From Firmicutes bacterium UBA5449 (GTDB lineage Bacteria; Bacillota; SHA-98; UBA4971): a stretch of DNA of 64,000 nt. The position numbers were made by a program, and so were the translations under genes. The DNA is taken from positions 8,504 through 72,503 of the forward strand of contig DIQZ01000051.1 in assembly GCA_002424305.1 (NCBI GenBank). Reading direction: 5' to 3'. This document shows positions 55,875 through 62,384 of this stretch, piece by piece. The notes under the pieces are model-generated. The model had not been told where the DNA came from and searched no databases. It worked only from the letters and a program-made list of their open reading frames with translations. Numbering within the stretch: the first letter of the stretch is position 1; each line of letters starts with the position of its first letter.

Positions 55875-57079
55875 AAGTATTTGTTCTGAATTGCGGAAGT
55901 TCATCTGTAAAATACCAGTTATTCAATATGGAAGACGAATCAGTAATGGCAAAAGGGCTTGTGGAACGGATCGGATCAGACGATGCAATCCTGACTCACA
56001 CGCCAACCGGACGATCCAGCGTAAAGCGGGTATCCAGCATCCTGGATCATACGACTGCAATAGGTCAGGTCCTGGACATGCTTGTCCATCCTGAACATGG
56101 GGTCATCAAGGATATTGGGGAGATTCGCGCTGTAGGCCACCGCGTGCTCCATGGTGGTCCTACTTTCACCCAATCAGTCCTTATTAATAATGAGGTGAAA
56201 ACGGCGATACGAGATTGCATTCCCCTGGGCCCACTCCATAATCCTGCTAACCTCATGGGAATATTAGCTGCTGAATCTAATATTCCCGGTGTGCCGCAGG
56301 TTGCAGTGTTTGATACGGCATTTCATCAAACAATGCCTAAACACGCTTTCCTTTATCCCCTCCCCTACGTCCTGTATGAGCGTCATAAGCTGCGACGGTA
56401 CGGTTTTCACGGGACATCACACAGATATATTTCGCGTAGAACTGCTGAGATGCTCGGGAGGCCATCTGCCGGGCTCAAGATTATCAGTTGCCACCTGGGC
56501 AACGGAGCAAGCATAGCTGCAGTGAAGGACGGCAAGTGTATGGATACCAGTATGGGCCTTACACCTCTTGAAGGTCTCATGATGGGCACCAGATCCGGAG
56601 ATATTGACCCTGCAGTCGTTTTCTACGTGATGGAGCACGAAAACCTTACAAAAGGCGAAATGGACTCTATGCTTAACAAGCACAGCGGGCTTCTCGGGGT
56701 CTCAGGAATCAGCGGAGACATGAGGGAAATTGAAGCAGCAGTGAAAGACGGTAATGAACGTGCTACAGTTGCATTTGACATATATGAATATCGGATCAGG
56801 AAGTATATCGGTGCATATGCCGTTGCTCTGGACGGAGTCGACGCTATTGTGTTTACAGCCGGCATAGGCGAGAACTCTCCCTTCCTTAGACAGCGGGTTT
56901 GTGAGGGACTTGGTTTCCTCGGGGTAACCATTGACCTTGAGAAAAACAAATCAAGGGGTAAAGAAGTGGATATCACCGGGGAAAACTCTAAGGTCAAGGT
57001 CCTGATAATTCCCACTAACGAGGAATTGGTAATTGCAAGGGATACCTTGGAGATCGTATCAGCCGCAAAGAGCCTCTGA
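55871..57079 (+). CDS. ackA: acetate kinase
   Basis: The 402-residue ASKHA-fold kinase opens with VLNCGSSSVKYQLF and has AVFDTAFHQTMP, YGFHGTSHRYIS, CHLGNGASIAAVKDGKCMDT and FTAGIGENS. It makes ATP and acetate from acetyl phosphate, or the reverse. Length matches AckA rather than butyrate kinase (about 355). The ATG overlaps the upstream stop as ATGA. No pta lies in this window. Confidence 0.95.
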   Translation: MKVFVLNCGSSSVKYQLFNMEDESVMAKGLVERIGSDDAILTHTPTGRSSVKRVSSILDHTTAIGQVLDMLVHPEHGVIKDIGEIRAVGHRVLHGGPTFTQSVLINNEVKTAIRDCIPLGPLHNPANLMGILAAESNIPGVPQVAVFDTAFHQTMPKHAFLYPLPYVLYERHKLRRYGFHGTSHRYISRRTAEMLGRPSAGLKIISCHLGNGASIAAVKDGKCMDTSMGLTPLEGLMMGTRSGDIDPAVVFYVMEHENLTKGEMDSMLNKHSGLLGVSGISGDMREIEAAVKDGNERATVAFDIYEYRIRKYIGAYAVALDGVDAIVFTAGIGENSPFLRQRVCEGLGFLGVTIDLEKNKSRGKEVDITGENSKVKVLIIPTNEELVIARDTLEIVSAAKSL

Positions 57080-57148
57080 CGTTCTCCCCTGCTCTTGTCA
57101 GGTATTCGCCTATCCGCCGGACAAGCGCTGAAGCGAAAAACTAGTACT

Positions 57149-57193
57149 AATAAACGCTACAGTCCCTCTTCTGTTGGGTTTGTAGCGTTTATT
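57149..57193 (+). terminator. hairpin between ackA and the MinD-ferredoxin genes
   Basis: AATAAACGCTAC and GTAGCGTTTATT form a perfect 12-bp stem with a 21-nt loop, between convergent genes, and end in T-rich sequence on both strands. It probably works in both directions; the right arm overlaps the neighbouring gene's stop. Confidence 0.75.
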
Positions 57194-58097
57194 GTTCACA
57201 AAGTCTATATACTTCATCCCACAACTGTTCAACAGCGCGAGCTGCAGGGCTCTTCGAATCCTCATCAGTGTGCTCAGGTGAAATGATTGGCTCCCCTTTG
57301 ACGAGAGCTTTGACTACTTCCTCATCAAACGGAACCTTCCCTGCGACAGCAATGTTGCGCGCATCACAGTACTCTTCAATCTCCGCTGAAACCTCATAGT
57401 CCAAGTCGTACTTATTAATACATACCATTACCTCAATATCAAAACCACAAGCGAGAGCATAAAGCCTTTCCATGTCATGGACGCCTGCAACTGTAGGTTC
57501 TGTTACAATAAGAGCTAAATCCACCCCGGACATTGAAGATATCACAGGGCAACCTATTCCCGGAGGCCCGTCAGAGATGATAAGGCGTGATTCAATGGTT
57601 TCAGCGATACGGCGTGCCTCTCGCCTCACCTCCATCACCAGCTTACCCGAGTTTTCTTCAGCTATGCCAAGCTTGGCATGAACAAGCGGCCCGTAAGGGG
57701 TATCAGATACAAACCAGTGACCTGCCACAACATCTTCCATTGATATGGCATGCTTAGGACAGATATGTGAGCATACTGCGCAGCCCTCACACGAGATAGG
57801 CTCTATTTCAACAGATTCTTCATGCGCAGTGATGGCATCAAAGCGGCATACATCTACACACGCTCGGCAGTTGTCACATTTCGTTGGATCCAGAGCAGCC
57901 TTCTTGAGGCCGAGAAATTCTTTCGTTTCCCTTATGCTCGGCTTTAATATGAGATGAAGATCTGCTGCATCTACATCGCAATCCGCGAGCACTGTGTCGT
58001 TGGTGAGGGACGAAGCCTTAGCCAGACTTGCAAAAGCTCCGACTATAGTAGTTTTTCCGGTGCCTCCTTTGCCGCTGATAACAAGCAATTCTTTCAT
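57189..58097 (-). CDS. MinD-superfamily ATPase with inserted 2[4Fe-4S] ferredoxin domain (COG1149), copy 2
   Basis: The 302-residue protein has the deviant Walker A ISGKGGTGKTT, a ferredoxin insert (about 65-110) with CDNCRACVDVCRF and CEGCAVCSHICPK, and switch motif ISDGPPGIGCPVI. These soluble ATPases are predicted to help build or insert metalloclusters. It overlaps the upstream paralogue by ATGA and is its only sequence neighbour of the same kind. Substrate proteins are unknown. Confidence 0.92.
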   Translation of the reverse strand: MKELLVISGKGGTGKTTIVGAFASLAKASSLTNDTVLADCDVDAADLHLILKPSIRETKEFLGLKKAALDPTKCDNCRACVDVCRFDAITAHEESVEIEPISCEGCAVCSHICPKHAISMEDVVAGHWFVSDTPYGPLVHAKLGIAEENSGKLVMEVRREARRIAETIESRLIISDGPPGIGCPVISSMSGVDLALIVTEPTVAGVHDMERLYALACGFDIEVMVCINKYDLDYEVSAEIEEYCDARNIAVAGKVPFDEEVVKALVKGEPIISPEHTDEDSKSPAARAVEQLWDEVYRLCEQ

Positions 58098-58963
58098 GGC
58101 AATTTCGTCCCTTCAGGTGCTGTAGCACAAATTGTCTGCCATAGGCTTTGAAATGCTTCCTTCATCTCGGGAAACTCCTCTACAAGGCGTCCACCTTTCG
58201 CATAGCATGCAGCATATTTTCGCTCAAATGGGATTTCAGCAAGCATAGGTATATTTTTCGCCTTACAATAATTCACCAATCCGCCATTCCCTAAACCCGC
58301 TCTGTTGATCACGACACCGAACGGAACCTGCAACGCTCTCACCATATCAACTGCAAGTGTAAGATCATGGAGTCCAAACGGGGTAGGCTCTGTAACAAGC
58401 AAGCAGAAATCGCTGTCACTCACTGAAGCCACAACCGGACATGAAGTCCCGGGAGGGGCATCAATGATAGAGATGGTGCCTTCAGGCATATTTTGATTGC
58501 GGTTTTTTACCGCTTTTACAATTGGGGGGGCAAGTGGACTGCCAATTTTCAGCCTGCCATGTGTATGAGATATTGATCCCGCATGACCCCATTCAACTAC
58601 CCCGATTTCCAACGGTTCTTCTCGAATAGCACCTGTTGGACAAAGCAATGTACATCCGCCGCATCCGTGGCATAGCTCAGGGAAGGTTAATATGTGATTT
58701 CCCAAGGGCAGGATCGCATTGAAAGCGCAGATTTCTCCGCACCGTCCACATCTGTTACACTGCTCCTCGTCTACAATAGGTATAGGCACAGTTACTTGGG
58801 CAGAACCCTCAAGTACAGGTTTAAGAAATAGATGGGCGTTAGGCTCTTCCACATCACAATCCATAAAACAGACAGATTCTGTTTCAGCAAGAGTCAGAGC
58901 CAAATTTATTGCGATGGTAGTTTTGCCTGTTCCACCCTTTCCGCTGGCTATTGATATAATCAT
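58094..58963 (-). CDS. MinD-superfamily ATPase with inserted 2[4Fe-4S] ferredoxin domain (COG1149), copy 1
   Basis: The 289-residue paralogue has Walker A IASGKGGTGKTT, ferredoxin motifs CNRCGRCGEICAF and CHGCGGCTLLCPT (about 62-105), and DAPPGTSCPVVA. The two adjacent, overlapping copies probably act as a heterodimer. ATG at 58963 follows GGGGATG. It lies 83 nt after a NifX-like gene. Confidence 0.92.
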   Translation of the reverse strand: MIISIASGKGGTGKTTIAINLALTLAETESVCFMDCDVEEPNAHLFLKPVLEGSAQVTVPIPIVDEEQCNRCGRCGEICAFNAILPLGNHILTFPELCHGCGGCTLLCPTGAIREEPLEIGVVEWGHAGSISHTHGRLKIGSPLAPPIVKAVKNRNQNMPEGTISIIDAPPGTSCPVVASVSDSDFCLLVTEPTPFGLHDLTLAVDMVRALQVPFGVVINRAGLGNGGLVNYCKAKNIPMLAEIPFERKYAACYAKGGRLVEEFPEMKEAFQSLWQTICATAPEGTKLP

Positions 58964-59046
58964 GCGACATCCCCACTTAAAGCTATTTAATCTCCGGTTA
59001 TCCGCACTCTTGCATTACTTCTTCTCGCATTCATGACTAGGTCGTG

Positions 59047-59421
59047 CTAATTATGGCGTTCGCAATTATGATCTCCTGAGTGCTCTCCCTTCCCGTGCTC
59101 ACAAAGGCTTTCCCCACCTATTAAGGTGCCGGCGGCAAATGACTTAGCCACCTCGTCAACAGGCCCTGTCGCTCCTACGACAGTCTGTATATTTTTTTCT
59201 GCAAACAGGTTCTGAGCCCTCATACCCATTCCCCCTGCGATAATGCAAGAAACTCCTAGTTTTGACAAGTATTCAGGCAGGAAACCGGGTTCATGTCCGG
59301 GATTAGGAATTACAGTCTTGTCTGCGACCGAACCGTCTTTCACATCATATATGGTATATTCGGGACATCTCCCAAAGTGCGGTGCTACCATGGATCCATC
59401 TGTTGATATGGCAATTTTCAT
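59047..59421 (-). CDS. NifX/NafY-type dinitrogenase iron-molybdenum cofactor domain protein, His/Cys-rich tail
   Basis: The 124-residue protein opens with MKIAISTDGSMVAPHFGRCP and has GGMGMRAQNLF, as in the NifX/NifB C-terminal fold. The tail CEHGKGEHSGDHNCERHN is rich in His and Cys and could bind metal. No nif gene accompanies it here; in non-fixers these proteins are part of small Mrp/MinD clusters with unknown clients. Confidence 0.88.
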   Translation of the reverse strand: MKIAISTDGSMVAPHFGRCPEYTIYDVKDGSVADKTVIPNPGHEPGFLPEYLSKLGVSCIIAGGMGMRAQNLFAEKNIQTVVGATGPVDEVAKSFAAGTLIGGESLCEHGKGEHSGDHNCERHN

Positions 59422-59481
59422 CTAAAGGCGCCTCCTTCGTATTTCTCTTATGACTCATTAGCATTCAATACCTCTTCAATT

Positions 59482-59853
59482 CTACGACATATTAAGCCCG
59501 GAATGCGAGTCCACTGTAGCCTCGGAAACTTCGGTTAAGTTCCCTTCCTTGTAGGCTGTAATAGCGTCACGCACTGTGCCGGACTCCATGATGAATACCT
59601 TGATTCCCGCTGCCTCCAAAGCTCGAGCCGCATTTGGGCCAACGTGGCCTGTAATGACTGTCTTCACTTCACGGTTCGCGAGAAACTGAGCGCTCTGGAT
59701 ACCTGCGCCTCCATGGGCGGTGGCAGCTTGGTTTACTTCAGCCTGATATTCCTCTGTATCAGGATCAATAATGATGAAATACTTGCATCTTCCAAAACGA
59801 GAGTCAAACTCTGCATCCAAATTCTTGTCCTGTGCAGTCACTGCTATTCTCAT
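59482..59853 (-). CDS. NifX/NafY-type dinitrogenase iron-molybdenum cofactor domain protein
   Basis: The 123-residue protein has MRIAVTAQDKNLDAEFDSRFGRC and TGHVGPNAARALEAAGIKV, the same fold as its neighbour but without the His-rich tail. Its ATG overlaps the mrp stop as ATGA. Confidence 0.9.
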   Translation of the reverse strand: MRIAVTAQDKNLDAEFDSRFGRCKYFIIIDPDTEEYQAEVNQAATAHGGAGIQSAQFLANREVKTVITGHVGPNAARALEAAGIKVFIMESGTVRDAITAYKEGNLTEVSEATVDSHSGLNMS

Positions 59854-60659
59854 CTTGAAACCTCCTTATTTACTATTTCAGCCCATTTAATTTCGGATTT
59901 CATCGCTTCACTGTCATATTCTTCTACGCGACCCAGGTCGCACAACTCAGCTAACTCGGGATCAAGAGGTAATGCTCCCAGATAAGGTATCCCCGTCGAT
60001 TTTGCAAGGTCCTCTCCCCTACTCGGTCCGAAGAGATGAAGAGTTTCACCGCATTTTGGACACACTGCATAGCTCATGTTCTCAATGAGTCCCAGAATCT
60101 TAACATTCATCATTGAAGCCATTCTTATGGCCTTCTTCACAATCATTGTTGCAACGTCTTGAGGTGATGAAACAATCACTACTCCATTCACCGGTAGAGA
60201 CTGCATGACAGTAATGGGGACGTCACCTGTACCCGGGGGCAAGTCCACAATCAGATAATCGAGTTTTCCCCAGATTACATCTGTCCAAAATTGCCGCACC
60301 GCGCCGGCAATTAGAGGGCCTCGCCAAATAACCGGGTCATCCTCGTTCTCGAGGAGGAGATTCAGCGACATTATTTCAATTCCTAAGTCACTCTTAACCG
60401 GTAGAATTCCGAATTCCACGGCTTCTGCAGAAGATGTGACACCAAACATCTTCGGTATGCTAGGCCCTGTAATGTCAGCATCAAGCAAGCCAACCCTATA
60501 ACCGTCTCTTGCCAATTTCACTCCTATGAGAGCAGCAACTGAGGATTTCCCTACACCCCCTTTACCACTCATGACAGCTATCACTTGGTTGATGCTGTTA
60601 AAATCACTTTGTGGGAGAGTTTCAATTGATTGACTAACGTCTTTCGTCCCCTGCTCCAT
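59850..60659 (-). CDS. Mrp/NBP35-family Fe-S carrier ATPase
   Basis: The 269-residue protein has Walker A VMSGKGGVGKSSV, switch I/II GLLDADITGPSIPKMFG and LIVDLPPGTGDVPI, and the C-terminal cluster-binding CPKC. Mrp proteins hold and hand on [4Fe-4S] clusters. ATG at 60659 lies 10 nt from GGGAGG; an ATG at 60686 precedes that site and is rejected. Confidence 0.94.
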   Translation of the reverse strand: MEQGTKDVSQSIETLPQSDFNSINQVIAVMSGKGGVGKSSVAALIGVKLARDGYRVGLLDADITGPSIPKMFGVTSSAEAVEFGILPVKSDLGIEIMSLNLLLENEDDPVIWRGPLIAGAVRQFWTDVIWGKLDYLIVDLPPGTGDVPITVMQSLPVNGVVIVSSPQDVATMIVKKAIRMASMMNVKILGLIENMSYAVCPKCGETLHLFGPSRGEDLAKSTGIPYLGALPLDPELAELCDLGRVEEYDSEAMKSEIKWAEIVNKEVSR

Positions 60660-60778
60660 AAAGAAGTCGCCTCCCGCGTTCCACATTCTTGACTGTTCCT
60701 ACGTATTTAGGGGACGAGCGCAAATGCCTCGCCCCCTCAGGTAATGTGCCGGAACATGCGATATGAAAATCGCGTGTC

Positions 60779-61255
60779 CTACTTATCTTTCCCTGTATCG
60801 TCCGTTTCCTGCTTACCCAATTCTTCTAAACGTCCCTGGACAGCCTCCAGTTCTTCCTTGAGAAATGCCGCTTCTTCTTTTAGATACGAAAGTTCTTGCT
60901 CAGTCATGGCCTCGGCTCCATATTTAGGGCCATATCCTGCATATGAGCTACCGTATGGAGGGACTCCCTGAAACGCCGGATGGGGATAACCAACTCCGGG
61001 ATAACATGGAGTTGCTGCCCACCTAGGGTGCCAAGACTGTACCCAACCAAGCCCGCCGGGAGCACCATACATTCGCGCCTTACCCTGACCTCTGCCTAAG
61101 CCTCGGCCCCAACCTCTACCTCTACCGAATTCGGCGCCTCTGAATCCGGATTGAGGGTTCATATACCCGGACACGGGAAATCCAGCGCAATATCCTGCGG
61201 CTCGTCCGGTCATCTGACCAAACCCGGCAGGTCCTGTTCCGTCTCCTCGTGGCAT
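60779..61255 (-). CDS. DUF5320 protein (glycine-rich, C-terminal coiled coil)
   Basis: The 158-residue protein opens MPRGDGTGPAGFGQMTGRAAGYCAG-like, has a Gly/Arg-rich stretch (RGWGRGLGRGQGKAR), aromatic repeats and a C-terminal coiled coil (about 118-150). This is the DUF5320 pattern, commonly beside DUF134, NifX and Mrp genes. AAGGAGG precedes the ATG. Function is unknown. Confidence 0.85.
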   Translation of the reverse strand: MPRGDGTGPAGFGQMTGRAAGYCAGFPVSGYMNPQSGFRGAEFGRGRGWGRGLGRGQGKARMYGAPGGLGWVQSWHPRWAATPCYPGVGYPHPAFQGVPPYGSSYAGYGPKYGAEAMTEQELSYLKEEAAFLKEELEAVQGRLEELGKQETDDTGKDK

Positions 61256-61433
61256 ATCTTCTACCTCCTTCTTTCTGTAAAGTCTTTTGTGAGATTTGTA
61301 AAACTAGAAGCCCTTCGTTCATGCGACCATATAGTCTTCTATCGCACGATCATCTAGTCCACAGTAAGTAACAACTTGAATCTTCCGCCAAAACCGGCAG
61401 TGCCTTTCTTTCCCACAAAAGCATTCAAAGAGT

Positions 61434-61451
61434 AATGAGCATATGCTCATT
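61434..61451. promoter_or_regulatory. 18-bp palindromic operator at the start site of the DUF5320-mrp-nifX operon
   Basis: AATGAGCATATGCTCATT is a perfect palindrome centred on GCATATGC. It covers the predicted start of transcription (about 61448). Related sites lie at 61471-61484 and 62269-62282, so it is a dedicated operator, most likely of the DUF134 regulator next door. Confidence 0.75.
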
Positions 61452-61454
61452 CTT

Positions 61455-61484
61455 AGTATAGCCATTATTATGAGCATATGTCAA
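61455..61484 (-). promoter_or_regulatory. sigma-A promoter of the DUF5320-mrp-nifX-minD operon
   Basis: TTGACA (61484-61479), an 18-nt spacer and TATACT (61460-61455) read leftward. A second operator-like sequence, TGAGCATATGTCAA (61471-61484), covers the -35 box. With the palindrome downstream, both ends of the promoter are occupied, which suits repression. The leader to DUF5320 is about 190 nt and holds no gene. Confidence 0.75.
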
Positions 61485-61514
61485 TAACTAAGGAGAGAAA
61501 TATTACCGATTTGC

Positions 61515-61533
61515 AAAAAAGCAATCACATTGC
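61515..61533 (-). terminator. possible terminator after the DUF134 gene
   Basis: GCAAT and ATTGC (61521-61533, 3-nt loop) are followed on the minus strand by TTTTTT. The stem is short. The rest of the 61534-61690 gap shows nothing I can name. Confidence 0.35.
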
Positions 61534-61690
61534 CTGATCCAAGTGTACGATTCTCTGTCACATGGTTCGTGTGAGTAATAGGCTATACACCACGTAATGG
61601 AGGTACAATGATTGAAGTTCCATCAACTTTTTTCGAGTGGGGACTTGAGGGTGAGGGAAAAGCGAGCACTTAAAAGGGTTCAGGACAGCC

Positions 61691-62167
61691 TCAGCTTCCA
61701 TTCCGTCCTCTACCGCGGCGGCCCCACGGCATATTGCCGAACCCGTGTCCTTTGTGGTCTGTCCGTTGCACGTTTTCACCGCTACATTCAGGACATGTCA
61801 TTTCAGTGCCGCGCCCACCTGTTCCAAAAGGCACTTCAAAGTCATGATCACAAGCCCTACACTTGAATTTACGCATTGCTACTCGATAGTTTCCGCCTTC
61901 TATACGAAGAGCCCGGCCTTCCACAAGAGCTCTTGCAATCTTCTCCCTGGCAGAAACCAGATCCCTCTGAAAGGTAGGCCTGGAAATCTGCATTATTTCC
62001 GCGCATTCTTCTTGCTGCAGACCCTCTAGATCCTTTAGGCGAATCGCTTCAAGCTCCTCTACAGTCAGCACCTCTTCTTCCAACTCACGAAGTGGTACTC
62101 CTGCCGGTTTGAACATAGTTACATTAGGTACAAACCCAACGCGTCTGCACTTTGGGGGCCTTGACAA
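61691..62167 (-). CDS. DUF134 DNA-binding protein with zinc ribbon
   Basis: The 158-residue protein has the DUF134 helix-turn-helix of sigma-70 region-4 type (LTVEELEAIRLKDLEGL; ECAEIMQISRPTFQRDL). A zinc ribbon follows (CRACDHDFEVP...CPECSG), then a Gly/Arg tail. DUF134 proteins nearly always accompany NifX/Mrp clusters and are predicted regulators of them. TTG at 62167 follows GGGAGGCGA. Promoter and operator-like sites lie upstream (62235-62282). Confidence 0.92.
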   Translation of the reverse strand: MSRPPKCRRVGFVPNVTMFKPAGVPLRELEEEVLTVEELEAIRLKDLEGLQQEECAEIMQISRPTFQRDLVSAREKIARALVEGRALRIEGGNYRVAMRKFKCRACDHDFEVPFGTGGRGTEMTCPECSGENVQRTDHKGHGFGNMPWGRRGRGRNGS

Positions 62168-62234
62168 GTTGTTCGCCTCCCTTTCGTTTCACGCATTTTC
62201 ACTATTTCCCGCTTATGTATCGTCTATTCAACGT

Positions 62235-62262
62235 ATTGTATACTAATGAGTCTAATCATCAA
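62235..62262 (-). promoter_or_regulatory. probable sigma-A promoter of the DUF134 gene
   Basis: TTGATG (62262-62257), 16 nt and TACAAT (62240-62235) within TATACAAT. The start would be near 62228, leaving a leader of about 60 nt. Confidence 0.5.
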
Positions 62263-62268
62263 GTTATA

Positions 62269-62282
62269 TTAGCATATGCCCA
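62269..62282. promoter_or_regulatory. GCATATGC operator-like site upstream of the DUF134 gene
   Basis: TTAGCATATGCCCA matches TGAGCATATGCTCA at 12 of 14 positions with the same GCATATGC core. It abuts the -35 box of the predicted DUF134 promoter. Confidence 0.6.
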
Positions 62283-62384
62283 TAACTATCATAGGCTTTC
62301 TATGCTCTCGCGTCAAGTGGAGCCATTAACAAGCAGGAATTCCGCAGTTGTGGCTATCAAATCAACTCAGCGCTTTGCCACACC

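Noticed and set aside
59047..59853. Part of a nitrogen-fixation cluster
   Set aside because: Only NifX-fold domains are present; no nifHDK, nifE/N or nifB accompany them here, and such clusters occur in many non-fixing anaerobes.
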